A stretch of 64,000 bases of DNA. Origin: Tribonema minus. Lineage: Eukaryota; Sar; Xanthophyceae; Tribonematales; Tribonemataceae. Each line of letters opens with the position of its first letter. Within the stretch, counting starts at the first letter, position 1. Positions 1 to 26,051 of the stretch are shown piece after piece. The stretch lies in assembly GCA_017506865.1 (NCBI GenBank), contig JAFCMP010000127.1:1-64000 (forward strand). The letters are read 5' to 3'. The position numbers were made by a program, and so were the translations under genes. The notes below the pieces were generated by a model. It did not search any database. It was not told where the DNA came from and saw nothing but the letters and a program-made list of their open reading frames with translations.

Positions 1-878
1 GGGGGGGGGGGGGGGGGGGGTTGAAGTAAGCCTATGCCTTGCGCTAGCGATAGACAGTGGCTTGTGCCTAGGTTAATGTGCAGGTGCTGGCGATTTGCGT
101 GTGAAGGCCTGTTGATTCTTCGGCAGCTGTATACACGGCCAGTATTGCTGACGACAGCAGACATGAGTACAGACTGGCAGTGATGGAGCGCGAAGATCTA
201 ACTCAAAGCCTGATGGAATTCACGATGATCACATTTGCAGTTAGGCCTGCTATGTTGTATGGCGGGTAGCGAGTCTAGTTTTGCGAGGGCTGGAGCACCG
301 CTGACTTCAACGACAGGCATCTCTCACAATCACGTTGTGTACTGCAGGTGGAAAGCGTGAATTTGATGGAAGGCAGTTCTGGCAATGCCAGTGATGGCAA
401 TACAGCATCAGTACGGGGTTCAAGGTTCAAGTTGGTGGGTTCAAAGTTGCAGTACGGAGCGGGGTGACGCTCCCCGATCATCGGAGATCCTGAGAAGTGA
501 GGTGCTCTCTGGGCGATGACGATGGAGACGCGAGGAAGCAAAACGCGTCCCACGCAGGTACGTGGTCAGCTGTTGCTGCTGCAGTGTTTTTCACGACGCC
601 TGCCAAGCAGCTGATGTTCAGTACACATCCTTCTCCAGTTTACTGCTCCAGTAATTTCATGGACGCGGCTGGAAGCAGACGCTGACCTTTTGACAGTATA
701 GAACATACGGCCGCTGCTCGAATTACATAGATTGATGGTGTAGCGTGCTCCTGATCAAAGCACAGATCTCTTGTTGGCGCCGCCTGTTCATCGGTCACTC
801 TGGTGCCGATGCCCGACTCCGAAACCTGACTAGCTCCTGCTGATTTTTCGTGCCCCTACTCTCACGCCAAACACGGAA
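1..878. other. 5' flank without recognised gene, starting with a G20 run
   Basis: The window opens with twenty consecutive G. The rest, up to the ankyrin start codon, has only short open frames without family resemblance or low-complexity coding character. It probably holds the promoter and 5' UTR of the ankyrin gene, but I see no clear TATA box or other core element. Confidence 0.5.
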
Positions 879-2611
879 ATGCAGACGGAGAACCAGCAGG
901 ACCGTTGGTCAGGCCCGGCGGCATCGAAGCCAGCGGCAGCAGCCGTGCTCCGCCTGCGTGCTCTTTGCGACGAGATCCTTCAATGCGTGAACCCCAGCAT
1001 CATGCTCCAGGCCACCTGCAAGCTCTTCAGAGACATCATAGGCGCAGATAGCAATGGCGCCACCTGCACCCTCGTCAGCGATGGCGTCGCTACCGTCGAG
1101 GTCCTCAGGTGGGCCTTGCAGAGCGGTCTGGACCCCGCAGCAGCGCTCATCGGCTGCGTGCGCGCGGGGAGGCTGGGCGTGCTCGTCGAGCTGCTTCGCC
1201 TTCACTCCGCCGTGGCCCTGCCCAGAGGCAGAAGGCGCCAGGCCTTGCTTCTAGCAGCAAGCGCTGGCCACCTCTCCTTCCTCCAGTGCCTGGTGGTCAA
1301 CGGCTTCCGCTTCCACCCCACAGATTGCCAGGCAGCCGCCAATCGCGGGCACCTCGAGGTGCTGCAGTGGCTGCGTCAACTCGGCTGCGCCTGGAACAAG
1401 GGTACATGCTCGGAAGCAGCCGGCGGCGGGCATCTCGAGACGCTCCAGTGGGCACGCGCAAACGACTGCCCCTGGGACGAGTCAACATACTACTCAGCAG
1501 CAAGGGGTGGGCACCTTGAGGTGCTCCAGTGGGCGCGTGCCAACGGCTGCCCCTGGAACAATCGCACTTGCACTTCAGCAGCGGCGGGCGGGCACTTGGA
1601 GGTGCTCCAGTGGGCGCGCGCCAATGGCTGCCCCTGGGGAGCAAGCACGTGTGCTGGCGCGGCGCGGGGCGGTCACCTCGAGGTCCTTCAGTGGGCACAC
1701 GCCAATGACTGCCCCTAGGACGACTGGACATGCGCTTTGGCGGCGGAAGGCGGTCACCTAGAGGTGCTCCAGTGGGCACACGCCGCTTGGTGCCCCTGGG
1801 ACGAGTACACGTTTGCCCTAGCAGCGGCGTGGGGGAACCTCGATATGCTGCAGTGGGCGCACGCCACCGGCTGCCCCTGGGACGGCTGGGTTTACCATGC
1901 AGCAGCAGAATACGGCCACCTCGAGGTGCTCCAGTGGGCGGCGGCAAACGAGTGCCCCTGGGATAACGGCGAGGAGACGTGCGACGCAGCGGCACGCGGC
2001 GGCCACCTCGAGGTGCTCCAGTGGGCGCGCGCCAACGGCTGCCCCTGGGACGAGTAAACATGCTCTTCGGCAGCGGCGTTCGGGCACCTCGAGGTGCTCC
2101 AGTGGGCGCGTGCCAACGGCTGCCCCTGGGACAAGTCATCATGTTCTTCGGCGGCAGAGTACGGGCACCTCGAGGTGCTCCAGTGGGCACATGCCAAAGG
2201 CTGCCCCTGGGGTGAGGATGCGTGCAAGGCAGCAGCAGGCGGCGGGCACCTCGAGGTGCTCCAGTGGGCGCACGGCAATGGCTGCCCCTGGGGTCAGGGG
2301 ATCTGCGAAGGGGCGGGCATTTGGAGGTGCTTCAATGGGTGCATGCCATGGGCTGCCCCTGGGGCTACCTCACATGCGCTGCGGCAGCATCTAATGGAGA
2401 TCTCGAGGTACTTCAGTGGTTGCATGCCAACGGCTGCCCTTGGAACGAGCGCACGTGCTATTCAGCAGCGGTTAGCGGGCACCTGGAGGTGATCCAGTGG
2501 GCGCGCACAAACGGCTGCCCCTGGGATGCAGCCGCATATCGTGCAGCGCAAACACAGGGGCACCTTCACGTGCTGCAGTGGCTGACCAGCAACGGTTGCC
2601 CAATGCAGTAG
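879..2611 (+). pseudogene. Ankyrin-type repeat protein gene, broken by two nonsense codons and one frameshift
   Basis: From the ATG at 879 the frame encodes a short N-terminal region that loosely resembles an F-box-like helix (LRALCDEIL... then CKLFRDI). About fifteen near-identical 27-residue (81-bp) repeats follow from about 1345, with the core GHLEVLQWARANGCPWD. This is an ankyrin-like repeat style abundant in stramenopile algae and some giant viruses; such proteins usually act as protein-binding scaffolds. The frame is broken three times. TAG at 1716-1718 stands where other repeats have TGG (Trp). TAA at 2055-2057 stands where they have TCA (Ser). A frameshift near 2305-2320 lies where one repeat has lost bases; the frame then runs on to a stop at 2609-2611. 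Repeat sequence is well conserved on both sides of every break, so the lesions are recent or are assembly errors. No intron is needed. If it is expressed, only the first 279 residues would be made. Confidence 0.8.
1345..2605 (+). repeat. Tandem 81-bp coding repeat array (ankyrin-like)
   Basis: About fifteen direct repeats of 81 bp, each containing a version of CACCTCGAGGTGCTCCAGTG and of TGCCCCTGGGACGAG. One unit near 1960 is a few codons longer. Copies differ mainly at third positions and in the loop after CPW, which fits expansion by unequal crossing-over followed by drift. Confidence 0.85.
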
Positions 2612-5600
2612 TCGTAGTGCAGATAAGGTTCACCACTGAAGGCGAGTTGAGTTCCCACACACAGCACCAGCTGCCATCATGACATGCCGATAGCCCAATG
2701 CGCAACTTTGCGAGCCGCTATCACGACCTCATGGTTAGTCCCTCCTGCCAGTGCAGGCTGAGCGTTGTAGTCCGCAGGTGCACATCAACATGAAGTAGTG
2801 CTCCCCAAAGGTATATCGGTGTACAGTGGCATGTGTACATACGTTGAACAGGGCATGCATATCTGGTCTTTGCACGCGGCTAGGCCCTGCGCTCCTGCTG
2901 AGCTCGCTCAACAGACTTGTACTCCTGCAGCATTCTCTTGTACAGTATATACATGCATGTTCCACGAATGTGTGTCGAGATCTACAGAAGACTGTGTGGG
3001 CATATGACGCGGCAACAGCACCCGTCATCACAGGGTACATGTGTGTACACCTCGAAAAGGACTGCAGTCATGACATGTACCTGCAACGCTGGCCAACCGG
3101 CCGCTCTTAGGGGCTTCATAAACGCATGTATAAATACTGGCAACTGCTGTGCTGTTGCTTGCCTACGCTGCTTGAACCATCTCCCTTTTGCATGGCCTTT
3201 CTGACATGCGCACAACAAGATTGCAGCTACATTGGGTAATGAACTTGAAGTGCAACTTCACCTTGTTCAGCAATGACTGCCCTCAACTTGAAGGTAAGTT
3301 TGAGGATGGTTGTGTGAAGTTTGCATCGCCATCCTGACCAAGAGCACATGCTGACATGATGTACTGAAGTCTTGTTACAGTGAGCAAGCACCAGATTTGC
3401 TTGTGTTGGTAACTTAACGTGTAAGACGCTTCAGTGGCAGCACAGTTTGATGGGATCTCAGGGTACAGCACGGCATACGTTGACATTATACCCAAGTCTG
3501 CGTTCTGTGTACATTCGAAGTGCAACACTGTGCAAACAGCGGTTCAATTCATGTGGCCTGTGACTCACATCGGGTCTCAGAGGGGTTTCTCTTCGCCCTG
3601 CACAAGGCGCAGCCGACTCATCAACCAAACTTCAAGATGTGATTGTGCTCAGCAGCAGCCCCACCTCAATGTGTACTGGATTGTACATCTACACACACCT
3701 CACCACCTCGCAACACTACATACCTGAGGTACCGCAGTCAGTGCGCAAGTGGTGTGTACGCTACCACGGTTATCACAAACAACAGTTCGTACTAAAATGT
3801 CAATGCAAAGTTATGGTGATGCTCACCAGCAGCCGTCCCGGCCGTTGTGCTGAGAACGATGCACTAGAGTAGGTAAGGCCGGACAGCCCCTCAGTGTCGT
3901 TCAAGCCTGTCGTCGACGCCAGCGTTTCAGTTACGTTGCCTGTTGTGTTGCTGTTGAATTCTCGCGTCGGCGCAGGGGTTTCCGTCACATCGGAGGTCGT
4001 CATGGGGGTCCAAACTGCAACTCCGACAGTGTCAGTGTTGACGTTGTACAATCAGTTGTACCAGCGGTCGGCCACAGCGGTGAGCGCTGTGGTGGGTGCA
4101 GTGAGCATGCAGCACATGCAGGTTAGGAAGATGAGGACTGGAGGACTGAGGCACGGGACGGTGAATGCGATGCAAATCGAGAGCATGCGCTGACCGTGTC
4201 ATTGCTTTGAATTTTCTGCGCTTATTATACGTTGGAGGAGTAATCAATGCACTTGAAAGAAGAATAGAATATCTGGCAGTCAGTCAATAGAGGTCATATT
4301 GCAAGTGCATATTCGCAGCTGCGCAGCCAGCCCCTCTGCGGGTAGTGGATAATCTTCTCGCAAAGCAGGTGCTGCAGCACGCATATTGCACCTACATTGA
4401 GCTGATCTCGTCTTGACGCTCTATGTCTACCGTTTTGGCAAATTATCGTAATGCAATCCCAGAGTTCAACACAGCATGTCGTCAATGGCGCGCCAGACAA
4501 CTGCCGCCGCGCACCCGCACCTGCAACTGCACAACACTCTTCACCAACACTGCCTATTAGGCTTGGGGCAAGGGTTACCGCTAGTTCACTTCGCCGCTAC
4601 TCACCGGCAGACAGATGCTTGTTCGCGTTCGCGCTACTTGCTAGCTTCTTTCACAGTTACGAAAACGTTTCAAAAGCTGAAACGTGAACGACGGGAATTG
4701 AACATGTACCTTCTTCACGATCGCCTTGCATGCTTGCCTTGTGACAAGATCTTCAAATATGGGTTCAGGCAAGTGCGCAGATGAGCGCAAGCAAGCAAAA
4801 ACTACAGTACCTAGATCCTTTGCAGGCGTCAAATCCTATTGTACTTGATATGCACACATGGGCGCCTACATGTCAGGCACAGATGTGTGCTTGGACTGGC
4901 GCGTCATGTGGCGGCCGCTGCTGTGCAGAAAGCAACAACGTCATCAAGCATCACACAGAGAAGCTGTTGCATCTGCATGCTGTGAAAACTACTTGTGGCG
5001 GATCACCGGCGAGTCATCACCAGTTGCGGATTTCAGCCAGCTCACCTGATGCAGCATGGCAAGCCCATTGGCCAGTGTACCCCCCCCCCCCCCCCCCCCC
5101 CCCCTGCACTCAATGTTGTTGCGGGGGCTGCCGGACTCAAGGCGTACGCACATGTAGACAGGCTGCACGTGAAGCACACTGTGATTCAGTGCGCTGCAGA
5201 CGTTAAACGCGCACGCGGCACAAAGCACTGTGCTGCCAGCACAGATGCACGTTTCGCACAGAGTGAGGGCCGGGATGCAACAGCAGCGCTCAGAGCCGGG
5301 CGAGACACGGACGCTACCAGGCAACAGCTCGAGCACCGAAGCAGCAGCAGCAGCATTGCCTGCGCAACCTCCAAACAAGCAGCAGCGATGGGCAAACAAT
5401 GGAAAGACAAGAGAAAATCACAAGGTGGACTCAACGCACAGATGCCTACATTATGCAAGGTGTGATCTGTGGTTGCTGTGCTCAGAACTGTCCCCTCCGC
5501 CCCTGTGTACACCAGACCACATGACCACATCGCTGCACTGTTATACCACCACAAAATGACCAGGGCACACGCTACCGGATCTCCCCGCGCAGAACGCGCG

Positions 5601-6681
5601 CAGCGCACACAATTGCGTACACACAGCAGCAACCCCATTTCAACCCCCCTTTCCCCCCCCGCAGCGCAAGCAGCAGCGCTCACCCACGGCGATCGGCAGA
5701 AGACGCGAGCCGACGCGAAGCGGGGCTGCCCGTCTTACAGGCTACCCCCCAACCTCTCCCCCCACCCCCCTACACGCACACATGCACACACACACACGGG
5801 ACGGGCACCGCCTGAGGAACGTCTCTCCCGGCCCCCCCCGCCCCGCGCACTATCACTTTGTATACACTCCGGAACCGCACGGCCGATGGGGCCGCGCTCC
5901 TTCCCCCCCCCCCCCCCCAGCCCAGCCCCCCCCCGTTGCCGCGTGGCAGCGGCAGGAGGGGGCGGCAGCGGCGGAAACGGATGGGAGCTGCCACGGACAC
6001 AGGGCACGCACCTACTTCACCTACGCGAGGTACATGGAAAACACACACGGGCGCGGGCCGCGGCGACAGAACCCGCGCCCCGCCCCCCGCCCCCCCAGGG
6101 GGGAGGGGGGGGGGGACGCTAAGAAATCTACAGAGGCTGGCGACAGCTAGGAGGAAGGGTACCACAGGACCCAGGATTGGGGTACCCGCACAATCCCCCT
6201 CCCCCCCCCCCCCGCGCGCCCTCGGCAACTGAGCGAGGGGGGGGGTGCGCTGCTTGCCGTCTTTCTTCACTCCCCCCCCCCCCGTTGTCAAAAATGTCGC
6301 GCGCGCTCGTGCAGGCTTGCTGCTCAAGAAGAAAACCACCGCCCCGTTCCCCCCAAATACCCCCAGTAAATACCCCCGTCGCTGCGGAAATTTCCCCGGG
6401 AGCGCAGCGCGGCTCCGACACACACGCCCTCTGCGCCATGGCCCCTTAGCCACGGCGCAGAGGGGGGGGGGGAGGGGCATGAAGGCCCCCCCCCCTTGCT
6501 CCCTTGTATACAGTCTCGACGCAGCGGTAACGAGTAACGGACCCCCCCCCCCCCCCCCCCCTGCAGGAAAGGGGGCGGGAGGGGGGGCTCCGAGTAGAGC
6601 CCTGAACGGGGAAACCCCCCCTCACCCCGTTTACGCAACAGGGGGGTCAAGGGGGGCACCTCTCGAGTCCTGGGTCGTGCG
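2612..6681. other. 4-kb stretch without a recognised gene, homopolymer-rich in its second half
   Basis: Several short open frames occur on both strands, but none has family resemblance or exon-like splice support. From 5080 to 6680 the sequence is dominated by pure C or G runs (about 5081-5104, 5905-5918, 6195-6210, 6275-6284, 6541-6560) in very GC-rich DNA. These create artificial Pro/Gly-rich frames. The 3' end is the downstream flank of the AP2 gene on the minus strand. Confidence 0.5.
3800..4186 (-). other. Possible secreted Thr/Ser-rich frame interrupted by TGA
   Basis: On the minus strand an ATG at 4186-4184 opens a frame with a hydrophobic N-terminal stretch (VLIFLTCMCCML). After an in-frame TGA at 4054-4052 the same frame continues as a Thr/Asn-rich segment with several N-x-S/T sequons. 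This would suit a signal peptide followed by a mucin-like ectodomain, but there is no homology, no clear splice site, and one stop. It may be chance. Confidence 0.2.
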
Positions 6682-8658
6682 TCATGCGTGCTTCGCTGCG
6701 GGCAGCTTGTTGAGCTTCGCGCCGGCGCCGAAGTGCTCCAGCGCGGAGTCGTTGTAGGCGCGCGCGGCTTGAAGTTCGGAGTCGTAGACGCCTGCGAGCG
6801 TTGAAGATTGGGGGGGGGGGGGGGGGGGGGGATGGTGAGTGTGCTGTTGCAACGACCCGGGGGGGGAGGGGGGGGGGCATTTCGAAAGCGACGCAGCACC
6901 GCCACTCAGAGCAAGCAAATCATCACCTAGAATGATGCGCAGCGCACGAACGAGATGTGTGCATTATTGCTGCGCGCGCGCGCCTGCACGCGATGTGGCG
7001 GTGTGCGCCAGCGCATTTTATGCGTAATGACGGCACTGGCCTGACGCCTGGAAAGAAAAAAAAAAAAAAAACGCTCGCTCTACACAACAATTGGACACTA
7101 AAAATTGACAGACTTGGCAGCTAATGCGAGGTGCTCAGCAACGCGCGGTATGGCTCGAAGAAGGGGCGACCTGTGCGCGCCTCGTAGGCCGTGTGAACTT
7201 CAAAGCGTGGCACGTCGCGTGTCCGTCCTACTATGTAGCAAATTTAGACTTGAACAAGCTGCACTGCACTACGCGGCGAGTACACAACAAAGAAGGTAGC
7301 TACCAGCAGCAGCAGCAGCGAACAGCATTGTGTGCAAACCACACGTGGATACAAGACAGTGCGCGCAGGGACCGTGCTACTCACCGAGGTACTTCTGCTT
7401 CCTGCCGATGTCTGCGATGGGGGGGACGGAGAGGGGGACATGCGGAGGAGACGGCGGTCAGCATCCAACAGCATCAACGGCTTTGCATGGACCAATAATG
7501 AGCGGTGTCGTGAAGCTAGAGAAATGCTGCCATCGGTAGGTTCTAGCGCGCTTGGCAATGAGAATGGCACAGCAGCATCATCTCTGCATGACGCCCCATG
7601 CAGAACAGTTTGCACGCCAACAAGGAGAACGCGAGGCGGCTGCGCCCACAGCGCACGCGCGTGCGCGCTGTGCGAGCGGCACGCCAGCGTGCGCAATTCA
7701 TCGTCCACACATGTTCTTGGCGTTGAAAATGTCCACACATTGCATGCCGCGCGGCGTCGGTGAACGCAATTCTGATGCATGAACATACAACTCAGCATCT
7801 TCTAAACGGACACACACGCCACCCAGCTTCTATCATCTTCACAAGGCGCCGACAAGCAACGGGCGGGTGGGCACGCGGCGGCGCGCACTCACATATGACG
7901 GCGCGCCACTTGCCGGCGCGCGTGATGCACACGCCCTTGAAGCGCGACTGACCGCGCGGGCCGCGGCGCCCGGACGCCTGCGCGACCGGCACGCCGCCGC
8001 CGCCGCTGCCCACGTACGCCGCGTCGAACTCGCCGTCATCCTCCTCCTCCTGAGCGCTGCTGTCGTCGTCGTCGTCGCCGTCGACCACGTACGCCTCGCG
8101 GAAGCGGCTGCCGCGCGCGGTCGCGGCGCGGCTGCGCTTGGCGGTGCCGTACGCGGAGGTGGGGGAGCGGCGCTTGCCGGGCGTGGCGGGGCGGCTGTCG
8201 GCGGCGGCGGCGGCGGCGGCGCCGGTGCCCCAGGCCTGGGGGGTGCTGCTGCTGCTCTCCAGGGGGAGCTCCGCGAAGGCGACCTCGATGGCGGCGAGTA
8301 AAACTGCCCACTCGCGGCGCGGGGCTGCGGTGTTGAGCGTTGCTGCTGCGTGCGGTTCGTACTCCTCCTCCGCGTCGGAGACGCTGGGGCTGCTGCAGCT
8401 GCTGACGGAGCGCGTGTCGTCGGAGAGGGATTCAAACGAGTTCCCGCGCCCCCTCCTCGGGCAGGCGGCGGCGGCGGCGAGGGGGCCTCCCTGGTGGTGC
8501 TGCTGCTTGAGGAGGGGCATGGTGAAGCTGGGCAGCAGCATGCCGCTGAGGTCCTGGCCGAAGCTGGTCATCGGCTTGAAGAAGGGGGGGAAGGGGCGGG
8601 CGCAGGCCTCCGTCTCGGTTGGCATGTTACGGTTGGGGATCATGTTGTTGGCGGTCAT
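6682..8658 (-). CDS. AP2/ERF-domain DNA-binding protein, three exons including a 27-nt microexon
   Basis: Inferred exons (minus strand) are 8658-7893, 7411-7385 and 6791-6682, joined by GT-AG introns of 481 and 593 nt. Together they give 300 residues. The N-terminal 200 residues are low-complexity (Ser/Ala/Pro runs, an acidic DGDDDDD patch, basic GKRR and KRSR patches that could be nuclear signals). The AP2 domain forms the C-terminus and is split over all three exons. Exon 1 ends in SRFKGV...GKWRAVI, the microexon supplies YIGRKQKYL, and exon 3 supplies GVYDSELQAARAYND...FGAGAKLN before the stop at 6684-6682. Both intron phases (1 and 1) fit only this join, and the product matches the family's GKW...YLG...AARAYD...FG..AKLN pattern. 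A splice acceptor near 8777 suggests a spliced 5' UTR; that is why I start at the ATG at 8658. AP2 proteins bind DNA as transcription factors, and some AP2 domains belong to homing endonucleases, but no nuclease domain is present here. Confidence 0.85.
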
Positions 8659-10360
8659 GTTTTTCTCCTGCAGGTGATGGCGGGGAACTCTCGTTGGCGC
8701 TGTCGGCAGTGTCAAGCTGGTGCTTTCAGTTGACGCCACGCTGATGCTGCGATGAGGTGTTGGCGTACGTGTATCCTGCAAAAAGGGCGCAGCAAGAAAA
8801 CATGTTTCAGATATTGAAGGCTGGCATGCGGTGGTGCTAGCGCAGGATACAGGCGCAGAGGCAGTGCGCTACTGTTGCATAGCCGAAACCATGCAACAAC
8901 GACTGTGTTGCCACAGGCACGCGTGCTGACATGCATCGTAGGTGGCGGTCTACTGTTTACCAGTCGGAAGCAGAATGGGAGTCGGGGTGGCTCTAGGGAG
9001 GCTGCTAATTCAGCCCAGCTACCAGAGCAGCGACAGCAAGGAGGGCAGAGGGCGATAGCTAGGCATCACTGCTTGCATGCAAGCCATGTTGGCGCACGCC
9101 AACTGCCATGTACAGGCTGCATGGGCGACACATGTTTCAAACCTGCACCAAACCGAAAAGCTGGAGTATAACGGACAACGAACAGGAGAAGGAGGGCGCC
9201 CACCTTACGCTCAGGAAGCAGCCACGCCAGTGCAAGGTAGTCCAGCCTCTCTGTTCGTAAGCGCGAAAGTGTTTGGTGTTGCCCGTAGAGGATCCGTTGT
9301 GCAATGTTCCCGTTGTGTCGTCAAAATCAAATTTGCTTGCCGCCGAGATTTCTTACCCGCTGAGCTCAACTTGAGCCTGTCGGGGCATCACCGCTCGATA
9401 TGCTGTGCGCCTGCGCAAGGAATGGGAAGCTGCCCAGTCACGACATTTTGACGTCGGCAGTGAGGCATAAGCAGGCTGCGGCCGCCACCTGCAGGCCTGC
9501 GGCCACCTCTTGTCTAGCCAAAGATGCCGATGATTACTTCAACGTTGAATGAACATCAGCTCTCAGGCGTGAGAATGCGTTCGCTGCTGGCAATGACAGC
9601 AAATGATGACGATGTCGGCATCATACTGTCGTTGATGATGCTTGCACCAGTCGATGGTGCGAGTTGCTCGCACCAGTCGCCAAGGCCTTGGTATCACCAC
9701 TGCGTCAATGAGCTTATTAGCATTCTGATCATGGGTCATATATGTACAGCTATACAGCCCCGTGTTCATTGCCATCCACCTATGCACCACGCATTGAACA
9801 TCCCCACGCTTACGACGAAGACGGCCTGGGCTTGGCAAGCCTACAGGGATTCAATGCCAACACATGCAGAGGCAGGCCAACAAAGGCAGGCGACTTGAAG
9901 CTCTCAAGCAAATGGCCCCAATATGAATTGCTGCCATGGCTGTGTATATTTGAGACGCGCTGTACATGCACAGGCCCGAAACAGTGGCGGAGGCTCGCCC
10001 TGTGCCACAGGACGCTATGCACAGTGGGCCCGTTGCTGTGATGACTGATGTCTAAATGTACACAGTGCGCACGCCAGCGCCAGTTGCCCCCCCCCCCCCC
10101 ATCGCCTCATTGAGGGTGTGCGCGACCTCCTAAGACTATTGGGCAGACAATTGGCACAGACCATGGTGCCATGCCCTACTGATGTGGGCACCGACCGCGT
10201 CCGAGCTGTGTCATCGCCGACTCCCCCCCGCGGCCCCGGGGGGGGGGGGGGAAGGGGGCAGGGCCACAGCCGCTCCCCAGTGCTCAGCAGCGAAGACCGC
10301 GCGGCGGCAGCGCACTGCGCTCGCACTTCAACTTCAATTGCACGGCAGCAGCGCTCCCCG
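8659..10360. other. Intergenic stretch between two minus-strand genes
   Basis: This holds the upstream region of the AP2 gene and the downstream region of the plastid ATPase gene. The only features seen are a possible 5'-UTR splice acceptor near 8777 and short C and G runs near 10087-10100 and 10238-10252. No coding frame is supported. Confidence 0.5.
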
Positions 10361-25936
<15,576 letters not shown>

Positions 25937-26051
25937 TGCTTTTGAGAGCTGCCGTCTCTGAGGGTGGTGCTTCACGCTGTCAACAAAAAAGATTGAAGTT
26001 GCTGGAAGTTGAATTCGCTGATGATGCAGCTGAGAGTACCACCTTTGCAAC
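25937..26051. promoter_or_regulatory. Compact divergent intergenic region between two plastid-protein genes
   Basis: Only 115 bp separate the start codons of the minus-strand ATPase gene (25936) and the plus-strand lumen-protein gene (26052). Both 5' UTRs and any core promoter must lie here or overlap coding sequence, which suggests a shared bidirectional promoter. I see no obvious TATA box. An AAAAAA run near 25984 is the only distinctive tract. Confidence 0.55.

Noticed and set aside
1716-2057. Stop codon reassignment (TAG/TAA as sense)
   Set aside because: The two stops replace different residues (Trp and Ser), and normal genes in the window end at TAG, TAA or TGA at the expected C-termini.
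1297-2190. 297-codon minus-strand open frame opposite the ankyrin repeats
   Set aside because: It is a shadow of the 81-bp coding repeat; its own periodicity and Pro/Arg-rich content follow from the plus-strand repeats.
5186-6905. Several long overlapping open frames on both strands
   Set aside because: They arise from GC-rich sequence with long C/G runs, which lack stop codons. The products are Pro/Gly/Arg repeats without splice support or family resemblance.
7792-8781. Full-length minus-strand frame starting at 8781 as the AP2 protein
   Set aside because: The codon at 8781 is TTG within a CAG acceptor-like context, and the frame ends by reading into intron 1. The first good ATG is at 8658 and the AP2 domain needs two more exons.
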